A DNA stretch of 64,000 bases from Apostichopus japonicus (taxonomy: Eukaryota; Echinodermata; Holothuroidea; Aspidochirotida; Stichopodidae). Made by a program: the position numbers and the translations under genes. Location: assembly GCF_037975245.1 (NCBI RefSeq), contig NC_092578.1:12754321-12818320 (forward strand). The letters are read 5' to 3'. Below are positions 47,612 to 58,500 of the stretch, one piece after another (positions within the stretch are counted from its first letter, which is position 1; each line of letters begins with the position of its first letter). The notes beneath the pieces are model-generated. The model saw only the letters and a program-made list of their open reading frames with translations. It was not told the origin of the DNA and ran no database searches.

Positions 47612-48192
47612 GGGCTCATAATTGACGCACTTAAGGATTTGATCAACGATGTCTATCAAGGAAAAATCCAAATCACTTAACTGTGTGTGTTTTTCATATG
47701 TGTAGTTCCTCCCCAATGTTATGATCTCAAAATATTTAAGGTTCTGTGCATATGCACCGTACAATTGAGCAGAATTTGACCACAAAATGTCTGCCGTGTC
47801 AAGTTCTTTCATACCCCTAAATTGACACATTCGATTATAAGCTAACTGTAGTGTAGGTCTAAGTGTATGCTTTGGATGCTGTTTGCTATGCTCTGAACCT
47901 CTAAGCTCAGACAGGTCAGGTCCGAGAGAGTAGTGGTATAATACTGAGGTAATTTTGGTTATTTTTACGGAGCAAGATTTCCAAATGTCCAAAAATGTGC
48001 AAAACTGAGGGGGAGGGTGCTAAAAGCTTAAAAAATACCACAATTTGGTCAGCAAATAGCTGAAATGGATTCAAACTAATGAAATATGTAATTTTGCTTG
48101 ACTGCAAAAAGTTTAGGTGGCCTGCTGTATCGTTGCTACAGTAGTAATTATTGAAGGTGCGTCAATTACGGGGGTGCGTCAATTATGAAGCC
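47612..48192. mobile_element. MITE with TIRs around CATAATTGACGCAC
   Basis: The left end GGGCTCATAATTGACGCAC (47,612-47,630) and right end GTGCGTCAATTATGAAGCC (48,174-48,192) are inverted repeats with two mismatches. A second 'gtgcgtcaatta' lies just inside the right end. Both flanks carry CTAGTAGTAG, which may be part of the target. The minus-strand frame at 47,573-47,992 lies mainly inside it, has no recognised domain and is probably not a host gene. Confidence 0.65.
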
Positions 48193-48201
48193 TTTACTAT
48201 A

Positions 48202-48248
48202 CTAGTAGTAGGCCTAACTACAGTAGTTAATACTATGCCTACTACTAG
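48202..48248. repeat. Palindrome with 12-bp arms
   Basis: CTAGTAGTAGGC and GCCTACTACTAG form an inverted pair around a 22-base loop that contains its own short palindrome (AACTAC/GTAGTTA). It lies just right of the MITE. Confidence 0.6.
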
Positions 48249-48249
48249 T

Positions 48250-48590
48250 TATAGGTAGGCTATATCGAAATTCGGACTTCTCCATCACTTCCAAAGCGCC
48301 CGAATCGACCGCTCGCCATTTCTCTATTTCTATGCTCCTTCACCTTGACTATACACGCTTGAAGTCGGGCTGGAAGTCGCCATTCTTCTCGTATACGCTT
48401 TGCACTTTGTTTACATCTATGGGCGCAGACATCTTGATTTGGGGTGCTTGGCAGCGATTGGCTGAAACCCCAAACCTTCTTTAAGATCTATTTTGATTGG
48501 TGCTAACATACTGTGACGCCGTCACCCTCTATAGAGGAAAATCAACTTGAAGTTAGCGGTAGTTGTTCACTTCAGAAGTCGGTGTAAGGT
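48250..48590. promoter_or_regulatory. Candidate divergent promoter with possible first exons
   Basis: This GC-richer stretch in AT-rich surroundings has two CCAAT-type elements in GATTGG form (about 48,456 and 48,497) and a TGACG/CGTCA palindrome (GTGACGCCGTCAC, about 48,513). Toward the plus strand a possible non-coding first exon ends at donor GTGTAAG|GTAAGG (48,589). Toward the minus strand an ATG at 48,383 reads MATSSPTSSVYSQ up to donor CAAG|GTGAAG at 48,343. A 27-codon upstream frame starts at 48,432. The bidirectional design is an inference. Confidence 0.4.
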
Positions 48591-49073
48591 AAGGTATCGT
48601 TTGCAAACAATTTATCTGCATATTAAGCAACTTCATTTATTGGATAAATAATATACGTCTTCATTGCCGGCATATAAAATCTTGCACAAACACAACTCGA
48701 AAGCGGAAAGCCATTTCTATATTCATGTTATTTCCAACGAAGGTGTAGTGGTTGTCATTTTGTCAGGTTGTAATAGGAGAACACTAGGTCTGTGTTCAAT
48801 TCATATGTTTACAGCAATGCAGAAATGTCTTTTAAGTTGTAACAAAGCTGGAAATCGTTGCTTCAAGGGAAAGGTATTCTCACTCGTTACCAGTAGCGTC
48901 GAGAGCCAATTTGGACCTCGGGGACACTGGTGTCTCTTGGACGTACTGTAACCCCCCCCCCCATTCCCTCTCGTCAGGCCTTTACTTTACTTTGTGTTGT
49001 TTTAACTTCGTATCTTGTGTATTAAGTATTATTGCAAAATGTCTACTTCGGATATTGGTCGCATAGATAATGA

Positions 49074-49190
49074 GTGACAGACTAAGTTAATCTATGAGGG
49101 TCACGGGTGCGGGATTCGTCAATATGTTCTATTGACAGACTGAGTTAATCTATGAGGGTCACGGGTGCGGGATTCGGCAAGATGTTCTAT
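49074..49190. repeat. 58-bp tandem duplication
   Basis: 'gacagactaagttaatctat' and following bases repeat once as 'gacagactgagttaatctat'. 48,600-49,070 and 49,190-51,960 hold no gene I can support. Confidence 0.85.
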
Positions 49191-51966
49191 TCGACATAAT
49201 GACACATTTTTGAACATTTGTACCATAACATGTAAGCATTTACCGTCAATGACGTTTTGTCTTGATCTACCAGGTTTTGGTAACATTCTCGTGAAAGTTC
49301 GTCTCGATTATTGTTTTTATTCTTAATTTAAAACCGTTTTCACATGTTTACACTACCTGGCTGTCTGAATACTGCCTGTTTTATTTTGTGCTTTAAGATA
49401 CCGACCTTTGTTCTATTTACATTCTTATAGATTTATGGATGTTCTCTTTGTTTAATCATTGTTCTAATTATTCACAGGACATCATTTAATAATTACGAAA
49501 GCTGATTTTGCTTCAATTAATTATTATTTATTATTTTCTTTTGATGAAGTTAATCGTTAATACACGGAGTAATGTTTGGGGTTATTCGATCAGTGACCAG
49601 AAGCCTAGGTTTGAAAAGGAAAAAATCATTAAGTGTTCCAATTTTTTGATCAATCAAAGGCTTAAAAACTTCCAGTCTTCTGATTGTAAATTTCACAAGA
49701 TTAACTTTGCTATATATGTGCAACATTGATGTAATCATGGCCGTGCAATTTATTATCAGTCTTTCTGAAATTGTATTTTCCTAATTTAAAGGAATATCAT
49801 GAACAGGTTCTGTATATATTCTTTTCACAGTATCGGTGGCTCCATGACGGAGCCCATACTTTAATATCATAAGTTTAACCATGGATGGTAAATGCTATAA
49901 TCCTAAGGACATAAGGGCATATTCGGTCTGCACGGCGAGGGCGGAAGGGGGGTTCTGGCTTTGGGCTTCTTTGGTATACTGTTCATCACATCAAGCTGTA
50001 ATTTTCTACTACCAATTTGACATGTTTATTGTTCTTGTATGTTATGTGTTACTCATTCTTTCTATTAAGCTCCTTTGTCACATATCTTATTTCTCTTCAT
50101 CTGTACAGATTTCATGAGGTCATCCTGAGTTTCAAAGATGATGGGTTTACCTGCAAGCAGAGGACTGTAGTGAAACATGCTGGATCTGTATCCGCGAGAT
50201 TACAAATGTACGATATAAATACAACTTGATTGGATAAATTCTAGGTTAAAATAATACTACAAAACTGGATGTCAGTACCGCACTATATAAACCTACGTAA
50301 ACGCGTATTACAATAACAAGGCTATACTGCTGAAGTTCTATTAAAGTCTACACAGTGATGGTCAGGTGTTGTGAGTAATCTCAGTGGAAGAGCTCAAGAA
50401 GATGGACACCATTGGTCAGATGTTGATAACCGCAACAAATATATGAATTCAGAGTTTATATCGTAATAAACAGGATAAACGTAAACGTGATTAACTTCCT
50501 GCAGACGATGTATAGATGTAGGCTATGGAATACTTTGTGGAGTACTGTACTGTTGTGAGAGCAAGATAGCGATCTTAAGTTAAGAATCTAAGGCATCATA
50601 ACCACGAATTTAAAAAGACTATTCTTCGCTCTCGAAATTTAATATAGCCCCAGGTGTTTTTTATTAAAATATTTAAAATGAAAATATGAAAAGAAACTCT
50701 GAGAATGTTTTACAAGAACGATATAAGCAAAAGGAAAGAATTCATGTTATTTTTCAGAAATTACTTTATTTAAATGTAAAGTGATACTCTAACATGATGT
50801 GAACTGGTAATGAACGGCGTTTAAAGGTTGGACGAGTAGGGCGGGGTTAGTGGTACCATTATTTATTCTCATCCACAAGACACGTTGTAGCCGCATCCTC
50901 TTGGTAACATCAAACTCAACACAACAATTGAAACTACGATACAACCACATCGGATAATACTATACAGACTGTTTGTATCATTGTATATGTAAATCTATGC
51001 AATAACATGTGAGTATTGTAAGTGCCCACTCTCTGTGGATTAGTGTGGTGCTTGAGCATACATAACGAAACTCTAGACAAACTATAATAGACAAAAAGAG
51101 TATTCTTTCACTTTTACTTTTGTATGTGACTGTTTAAGGTATGTCAATGCTACAGATCGATTGCATGGACATACTATATACTTCCTCGTACGTAGTTAGA
51201 ATTGTACAAACTGTGACATTTAGGCCTCGTTGTAGTATACCTACGTTGTTAATGCTGAAATGCAGTGTTACGAATTACAATGATCATTAAAGCTTCCTGT
51301 ATTACTTAGTGTACAACATAAAACACCAGACATCTCAATCGACTAACCTCGAGCAATCACGTGACATATATTGGCCAATAGCGTCAGCTGTGACACATTC
51401 ATTAGGCTCTGAAGTTTGGCGGTAACCTTAAACATTGAAATAACATGTTGTAATAGATTGTTTCATATCAAATATATACTTATTACATTTATGCTCCCTA
51501 CGATAGTTTGATTGGAAACGTAGTTAAATTGATTGAATTCAAATAAAACATTTCTTAACACATCATTTATTGTCTGTCATATTAAGCCGGGTTTGAGGTA
51601 ATTGTATGTTCAGTTCAACTTAACGTACCGATGAAATGAAGTCTTAGCTATAAACATGCACAGTTCTATATATCGCTTAAATAGGTTATAAATGATGGTA
51701 CGTTCATATTGTAAGGAGATCATTTCGTTATTGTTCTTCGACGCAACTTGAAACCATTGGTGTATATAAAGTCGCCATTGGGATCTCGTAGAAGCTGTGG
51801 TCAATCAATTTCTCGAAAATCTGTTAAAAAATCAAATAATCAAAAATCAAATATTATCAATAATCAACGTCGAATATATATGTTAAAAAGTAATAACAGA
51901 ATGATTCAAAAGTACTTTACTGTTTGAAATTTTGATATCCTTTTATTTTTTGTCTTTGTATATTTT

Positions 51967-51968
<2 letters not shown>

Positions 51969-51999
<31 letters not shown>
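51969..51999. repeat. Short (TA)n tract
   Basis: About 15 TA units. 52,000-52,340 is AT-rich downstream sequence of the pseudokinase gene, with AATAAA on the minus strand at 52,322-52,327. Confidence 0.9.
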
Positions 52000-52001
<2 letters not shown>

Positions 52002-52340
52002 ATAAAGTGTTTGTAGCACTGTTACAGGCCTGGCGATTATAAACGCCTTCCAGTTGTATTCATGGTTATAAAAAAATTAAAAAAATTGAATTTCGTGCAT
52101 TACTTAAATTGGAAATAACAATATGTTTTTAACAAATGTCTTTGTTTTTGTAGTTTTTAATTGAACCACAGTTCGTCTGACGTAAGGAGGCTAAAATTCC
52201 TATAAAGTCATTTATAATTATTAAACAAAACTTAAATAATAAAAGTTACTTCAATTATTGAAATATAAACTAAATAACCAAAACTAAAATGATATAATAT
52301 TGTATGTCCAAATAAATGAAGTTTATTCCTTCTGAAACTG

Positions 52341-52518
52341 TCATGTAGTGATGCGTCTGGTGCGTTTAGTCATATGATAACTCAGTCGTCTAGTTATACA
52401 TGGTTTTAACTGTTGTAGATCTTTTATTATACGAACCGTTTTAAATGAAGCTCTCAGCTGATGGATAGATGGCCTTAGAGAACAATTTTCACTCCAGCAA
52501 TCAAACAGAAGAAAGTTT
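52341..52518 (-). CDS. Pseudokinase exon 13 (C-lobe end, tail, stop)
   Basis: It encodes NFLLFDCWSENCSLRPSIHQ, the DCW...RPS helix at the end of tyrosine-kinase domains, then a short basic tail ending RITT. The stop TGA is at 52,341-52,343. The acceptor is tttttcttAG. Confidence 0.85.
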
Positions 52519-55500
52519 CTAAGAAAAACATGGAGAAGCATTAACATATAGTACATTGACAAGTATTATCATAACCCATATATGTGTGCGAAACTGAAAT
52601 ATTTTCACTTTAAACTGTCAAATCTAACATACCTCTCTTGACTAAAACAATTTAGTATGAATGAATTAGTTATTATGATATGTTTTAATCTAATGTAACT
52701 CGATAAACAAGACCCAATTAGCGAGCTGACCCCATGGATTCTCAAGTTTATGAACAAGACATCGTTTATGTTATGACAATATACCAACCTTAACTGTAGA
52801 AACCTTTCTGGCCATAGTAAATTAGGGGCGATGATAGTATCACCAGGCTTGATCTCTTTATCGACGGCGAATGGCGGCTTTCCTATTAGAATCAGCACAA
52901 TGAATATTCATATATTATGTATTGCTTTATTGTTTTAGATTGTAGATGACATGACAAAAACCTTTATGTCTTGAATCATTTAAAAATAGTATATCATAGC
53001 ACAATCCGATACAAAACTCAAAGTTTGTGCGTATAACATTTCCATTGGGCTGCTGGTTTAACATATTGTGTCCGAGTCAGTCAACTAAATTTGCAAAGTT
53101 TCCAATAAACTCTTGCAATCAAATCAAAAGAATATATAGCACTGCAAGGTTCAAGCAGTTTTATATAGGAATGATTTACCATCTGCTATGACCTCCCATA
53201 TAACAATAGCTGTAGCCCATACATCACTCTCGGCTGTATATTCACTCCGAAACAAAGCTTCAGGAGGGAAGAGATTTAAGGATTTTGAAACTTCATCCTG
53301 TAAATGAAAGGATATTTGGTGTAAAGATACGTTACCAAAATTGTGTAAAACAACATTTCCAGGATAGTATTACGACCCACCCCTTCCGCCTTCCCCCACC
53401 CATTCATTAAAAGCTGTGTTCAGTCTCCGATAATGTATACCTGTAAGATATTTGTGGACATATCAAATTGTTGTAGTGTATTGTCGACAAATATAACACT
53501 CATCACATATATTAGAAATTCATCTTTACCTTATAAGAGGGAAAGGGAAAGGCAAAGTATGCTACTCCTGTTCGATCACTACAGGAAACATTATAATTAT
53601 GAAAGACTGAGTCAGGTATGGCATGTTTATTAAGAGAAAGAAACAATTAGTTTACCACTCATTAAATGTGCTACCCTATTTACAGATTTTGCAAGTGTAA
53701 CTAACAGAACAGAAAGCACTTCGTTTTTCATTTCAGATACCTAGGTCTACCTTGCAGGGTTCTCAATTAGCTTTATATGTGAGGAACAGAGAAAGGAAAT
53801 CCTCCCGTAATGTTGATCTAAAGAGTTGTTTTAGACACTCATTTCAACGTTTTCCTATTAGTTCCTTTAATATCATGCAGACAATTATCAATAAGACAAT
53901 AAGGTGGAAGTCTCGCTGACAGTGAAGAGCTCAGCGCGTGACGAGAATCACTCATTAATTGGTTTATATTTTACCTGTGTTTTCTTGAATGCTATTATCT
54001 TTGGTGCATCTTCGGCGAGACAGAAATCATATAATTTACATTGTCCTTGTTTGGTATACAAAATCTTCTTTGTTGATAAACCAGGATGGAGAAACTAGAA
54101 GAAAAAAATTGTCCCAAATATAGGTCGGTAGAAATATATACATTATTTTGCTTTCGTAATGAATGTCTCAGTTAGGTTATGTACATAATATAACATAGAA
54201 TATCATATCACATCATATTGCAACACGTTACAACACATCATATCACACTACATGACAACACAACATATCACGACATAGTATACGGTACGTTACATTCAAG
54301 ATTAAGCTTACTCCATAAGACTGTAAGAATAAATGTCTCAGTTAGGTTATTTACATCATAACACAATATAACATAGATTATCATATCACATCATATAACA
54401 ACACGTTACAACACATCATATCACACTACATGACAACACGACATGTCACGTCATAGTATACGGTACGTTACATTTAAAAATAAACTTACTCCATAAGACT
54501 GTAAGAATAAATGTCTCAGTTAGGTTATGTACATCATAACACAATATAACATAGATTATCATATCACATCATATAACAACACGTTACAACACACCATATC
54601 ACACTACATGACAACACGACATGTCACGTCATAGTATACGGTACGTTACATTCAAGATTAAGCTTACTCCATAAGACTGTAAGAATAAATGTCTCAGTTA
54701 GGTTATGTACATCATAACACAATATAACATAGATTATCATATCACATCATATAACAACACGTTACAACACATCATATCACACTACATGACAACACGACAT
54801 GTCACGTCATAGTATACGGTACGTTACATTCAAGATTAAGCTTACTCCATAAGACTGTAAGAATAAATGTCTCAGTTAGGTTATGTACATCATAACACAA
54901 TATAACATAGATTATCATATCACATCATATAACAACACGTTACAACACATCATATCACACTACATGACAACACGACATATCACGACATAGTATACGGTAC
55001 GTTACATTCAAGATTAAGCTTACTCCATAAGACTGTAAGAATAAATGTCTCAGTTAGGTTATTTACATCATAACACAATATAACATAGATTATCATATCA
55101 CATCATATAACAACACGTTACAACACATCATATCACACTACATGACAACACGACATGTCACGTCACAGTATACGGTACGTTACATTCAAGAATAAACTTA
55201 CTCCATAAGACTTTAAGACTTCCATTCCTTCCAGTATACCCGCTAACATTTTCATAACCTCTGTCACTGACATGGTACTACTTAACTCTCCCTGCGCACT
55301 GGAGTCACTCGTTATAAGGCTATCCAATGGATCACATACAAGATGTTCGGTGATAAGATAAAGAAAACCTAATAGTATACAAGAAATACAAAAGAAAATA
55401 AGTATGAACAATTTAGTAATTTCTAATTAATTATTGGATCTTTATGACACTTTCTACTACTACATCATATTTACATTCGATACGTTACATACTGTAAGCT

Positions 55501-58500
55501 TACAATGTTATTATCCATTATGTTCAGCTGGTCAACAAACACTGTGATTCTGAAGTGATTAAAAGCTATAGTCCATGTAGAACTTTACTTTTGTGGCGGA
55601 TGAAAGAGGAACATATATGCTAAGATTTCTGTTGAAATTTCCACATAGCTAGTTTAAGACGTTGATAACCGAAACTGTAACAGTTTGTACATGCATACGT
55701 GAACTTTCAACAAACAGCTATGACAGACGTGCTTTGATATATATAGTTCCACGCTGACAGTTTAATATTTGGTTTTGCTTTTACTTGTCATTTCATTATC
55801 TTAACAATGGATTGGATTGGGTTTCAGCTTTACTTAACCAACGTGATGTGAAATTAATAGTCAGGTGGCTTAGCAACAATTTTTAGGCTTAACGTTACAG
55901 GCTGGACAAAAGTACCAAATTTGGCATGGAGTTTCTTTTCGACCTATCTATCACTTTTATCCGTGGAACCCACTTGATCGGCTCCGATTTTCCAAGATGG
56001 CGGCCAAAATCCAAGATGGCCGCCAGAAAAAAAGGAAATGTCATATATCTGGCTGTAAAAATCGGAGACGAACAAATGAGGGGTCAATTAAGGTGTTTCC
56101 GTGGTTACTGAAACAGATGATGGTCACGGCATGTTGCTCGAGTAAGCCACTTCCAAGATGGCGGCCAAAATCCAAGATGGCCGCCAGAAAAAAAGGAAAT
56201 GTCATATATCTGGCTGTAAATATCGGAGATGAACAAATGAGGGGTCATTCAGATGTTTCCGGGGTCACTGAAACAGATGATGGCCATGGCATGCTGCTCG
56301 AGTAATCCACTTCCAAGATGGCGGCCAAAATCCAAGATGGCCGCCAGAAAAAGGAAATGTCATATATCTGGCTGTAAAAATCGGAGATGAACAAATGAGT
56401 GGTCAATAAAGGTGTTTCCGGGGTCACTGAAACAGATGATGGCCATGGCATGTTGCTTGGGTAACCCACTTCCAAGATGGCGGCCAGAATCCAAGATGGC
56501 CACCTGGAAAAAAAGGAAATTTCATATATATTCATTCCTCAGACCCATGTGCCCTTCCTTTACTGATTGGGACCATCAAACCTTCCGTCCTCAAACGTGT
56601 AAATGAAACCAGGCTAGCACCCTGACTATATGTTTTGGCTGGTAGTCTTATTGTGTCACTTTGGCTCAGGAAGCCACTTAGGACTTATTGGGGAACTTTG
56701 AGGTGTGATCGACCGTGGATAGACACTGTCGCAAAGCCCGTTATTATATGGGACTAACGAGTGTCATGTAAGACTGATTACATTGAGTCAACTATATAAT
56801 AGGGTAACTTCGGGGAAAACCGACCAAATGTGAATACCGACTCATTGGAAGATTTTGTACGATTGTGCACACTTCATAAACACAACGTCAATTCTGCTAA
56901 CTTGACTTGATCAAGTTTGTTAAAGTTCGTGATTTGCCATGTGCCATGGTCTCCTTGGACCAGGAGAAGACCTTTGACATGGTAGAACACGACTTTCTGT
57001 TCAGAACCTTAGAGTCCTTTGGATTGAACTCAGTGTTTATTCGTTGGGTCATGTTACTAAATAAGGACGTCACGAACATGGTCACTGTTAACGGATTAAC
57101 TTCTGGTCCCTTCCCGGTTCGAAGGTTCGAGTCCATCGGTGTTGTCCCCTCTCCCCGTTGTTGTATGTTCTCTTCAGCAAAACGCTTAGTACCTCGCTGG
57201 ACAGATGCTTAGGTTATCGACCCTTCAATGTACGGGGTGGGGCTAGAGTTACAAGCGTGCAATATGCCGATGACGTCACTTGTATTTTGTCAGACCTCGC
57301 CTCCTTCAAGCCTTTATTGAAGGTTTTGGCCACCTTCCAAGAGGCTACTGGTGCCAGACTTAGCAAGTCCAAGACCAAAGGGCTGCGTTTAGGAGGTTGG
57401 CGCGGCCAATCCCTCTTGTTCGATGCTACTTGGTCAGATGTCATGATCAGGGTAAATGGCATCTGGCTAGGTTATGGTGCCCCCGAGGCCACCACTTGGG
57501 CCGAGAAGGCTGATCAGGTGGAGGCAAGGCTCGACACATTCAGTCGGAGGTGGCTCTCCCTCCCTGGAAAGGTTACAGTTGTTAATCGTTTTATTGTTCC
57601 TCTTCTTTGGTATCCTGGTACGGTGATCGCTGCACCGGATCATGCTTTAGTGAGATTGGAGAGGATCATTTTTGATTTCATTTGGGGAAAGCGCAAACCA
57701 AACCTTGTCAAAAGGATCGTTCTGTAAAAGACCCCCTTGACCGGTTGGCTCCGGTCCACATACCATCTAAACTGCGCCTTTTCCTTTGAAAGGTGTGTTC
57801 GTTGCGTTTGAGAATCCTTCGTTTCCCTTTGCCTTTCTTGTTAGGTTCTGGTGTGGGTTTCTTTTTGGCCACCACTGGCCTGGATCCTTTTCCAATAACC
57901 GGCCAAATGCGACACGCCCCTCGGGGGATGTATACTCAGATTGGTGACTCACTTCATAGAATCAAAGAGGAGGGCGGGCCAGATGTTCTGCTGAAGGTGG
58001 CCCCCTTTGTGTTATGTTCAATGCCCGCGCCTGTGTGCCCGTCGGGTTGCCAAATCGCCATCACTCCAGATGTGTGCCGGTCTGTGTGTTGTAAGTCACT
58101 AGATAGCTGTCTCCAGGACTTGGCATGGAGGATTGCACATGGAGTCCTCATCACTAACCATTTTCGCCTAGTCAGGTGGCGATTAGGTGATGGGATTTGT
58201 CAACATGTGGGCTGTGAGGCCATCGAGACTATGCAACACCTTTTGCTGGAGTGTCCCTTTGTCCGGTTGGTATTGGAATGATGGTTTCACGCCTTTGTTA
58301 TTGGTGTTATTGGTTGCACACTGTGGGCCATTAGTAGTGATTTTGTATTGTATGGTTTGTTGTCCTCTGTGTGCCCAAGATAGGTTAGGGATTTGCTGTT
58401 GTTGTTTGCCGCTATCATCAGGAGACACATCTGGAACAGCAGTTGCCGCCTAGTTTTGATGGGGACGTCTGGAGGGCCGAGGCTGTCGTCTCCCTCATGC

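Noticed and set aside
47573-47992. 139-codon minus-strand gene
   Set aside because: It lies mainly inside the MITE, starts and ends without context, and ends in a low-complexity Leu run.
54170-55200. A CRISPR-like array
   Set aside because: Units are 178 bp and contiguous, with no unique spacers; this is a eukaryotic satellite.
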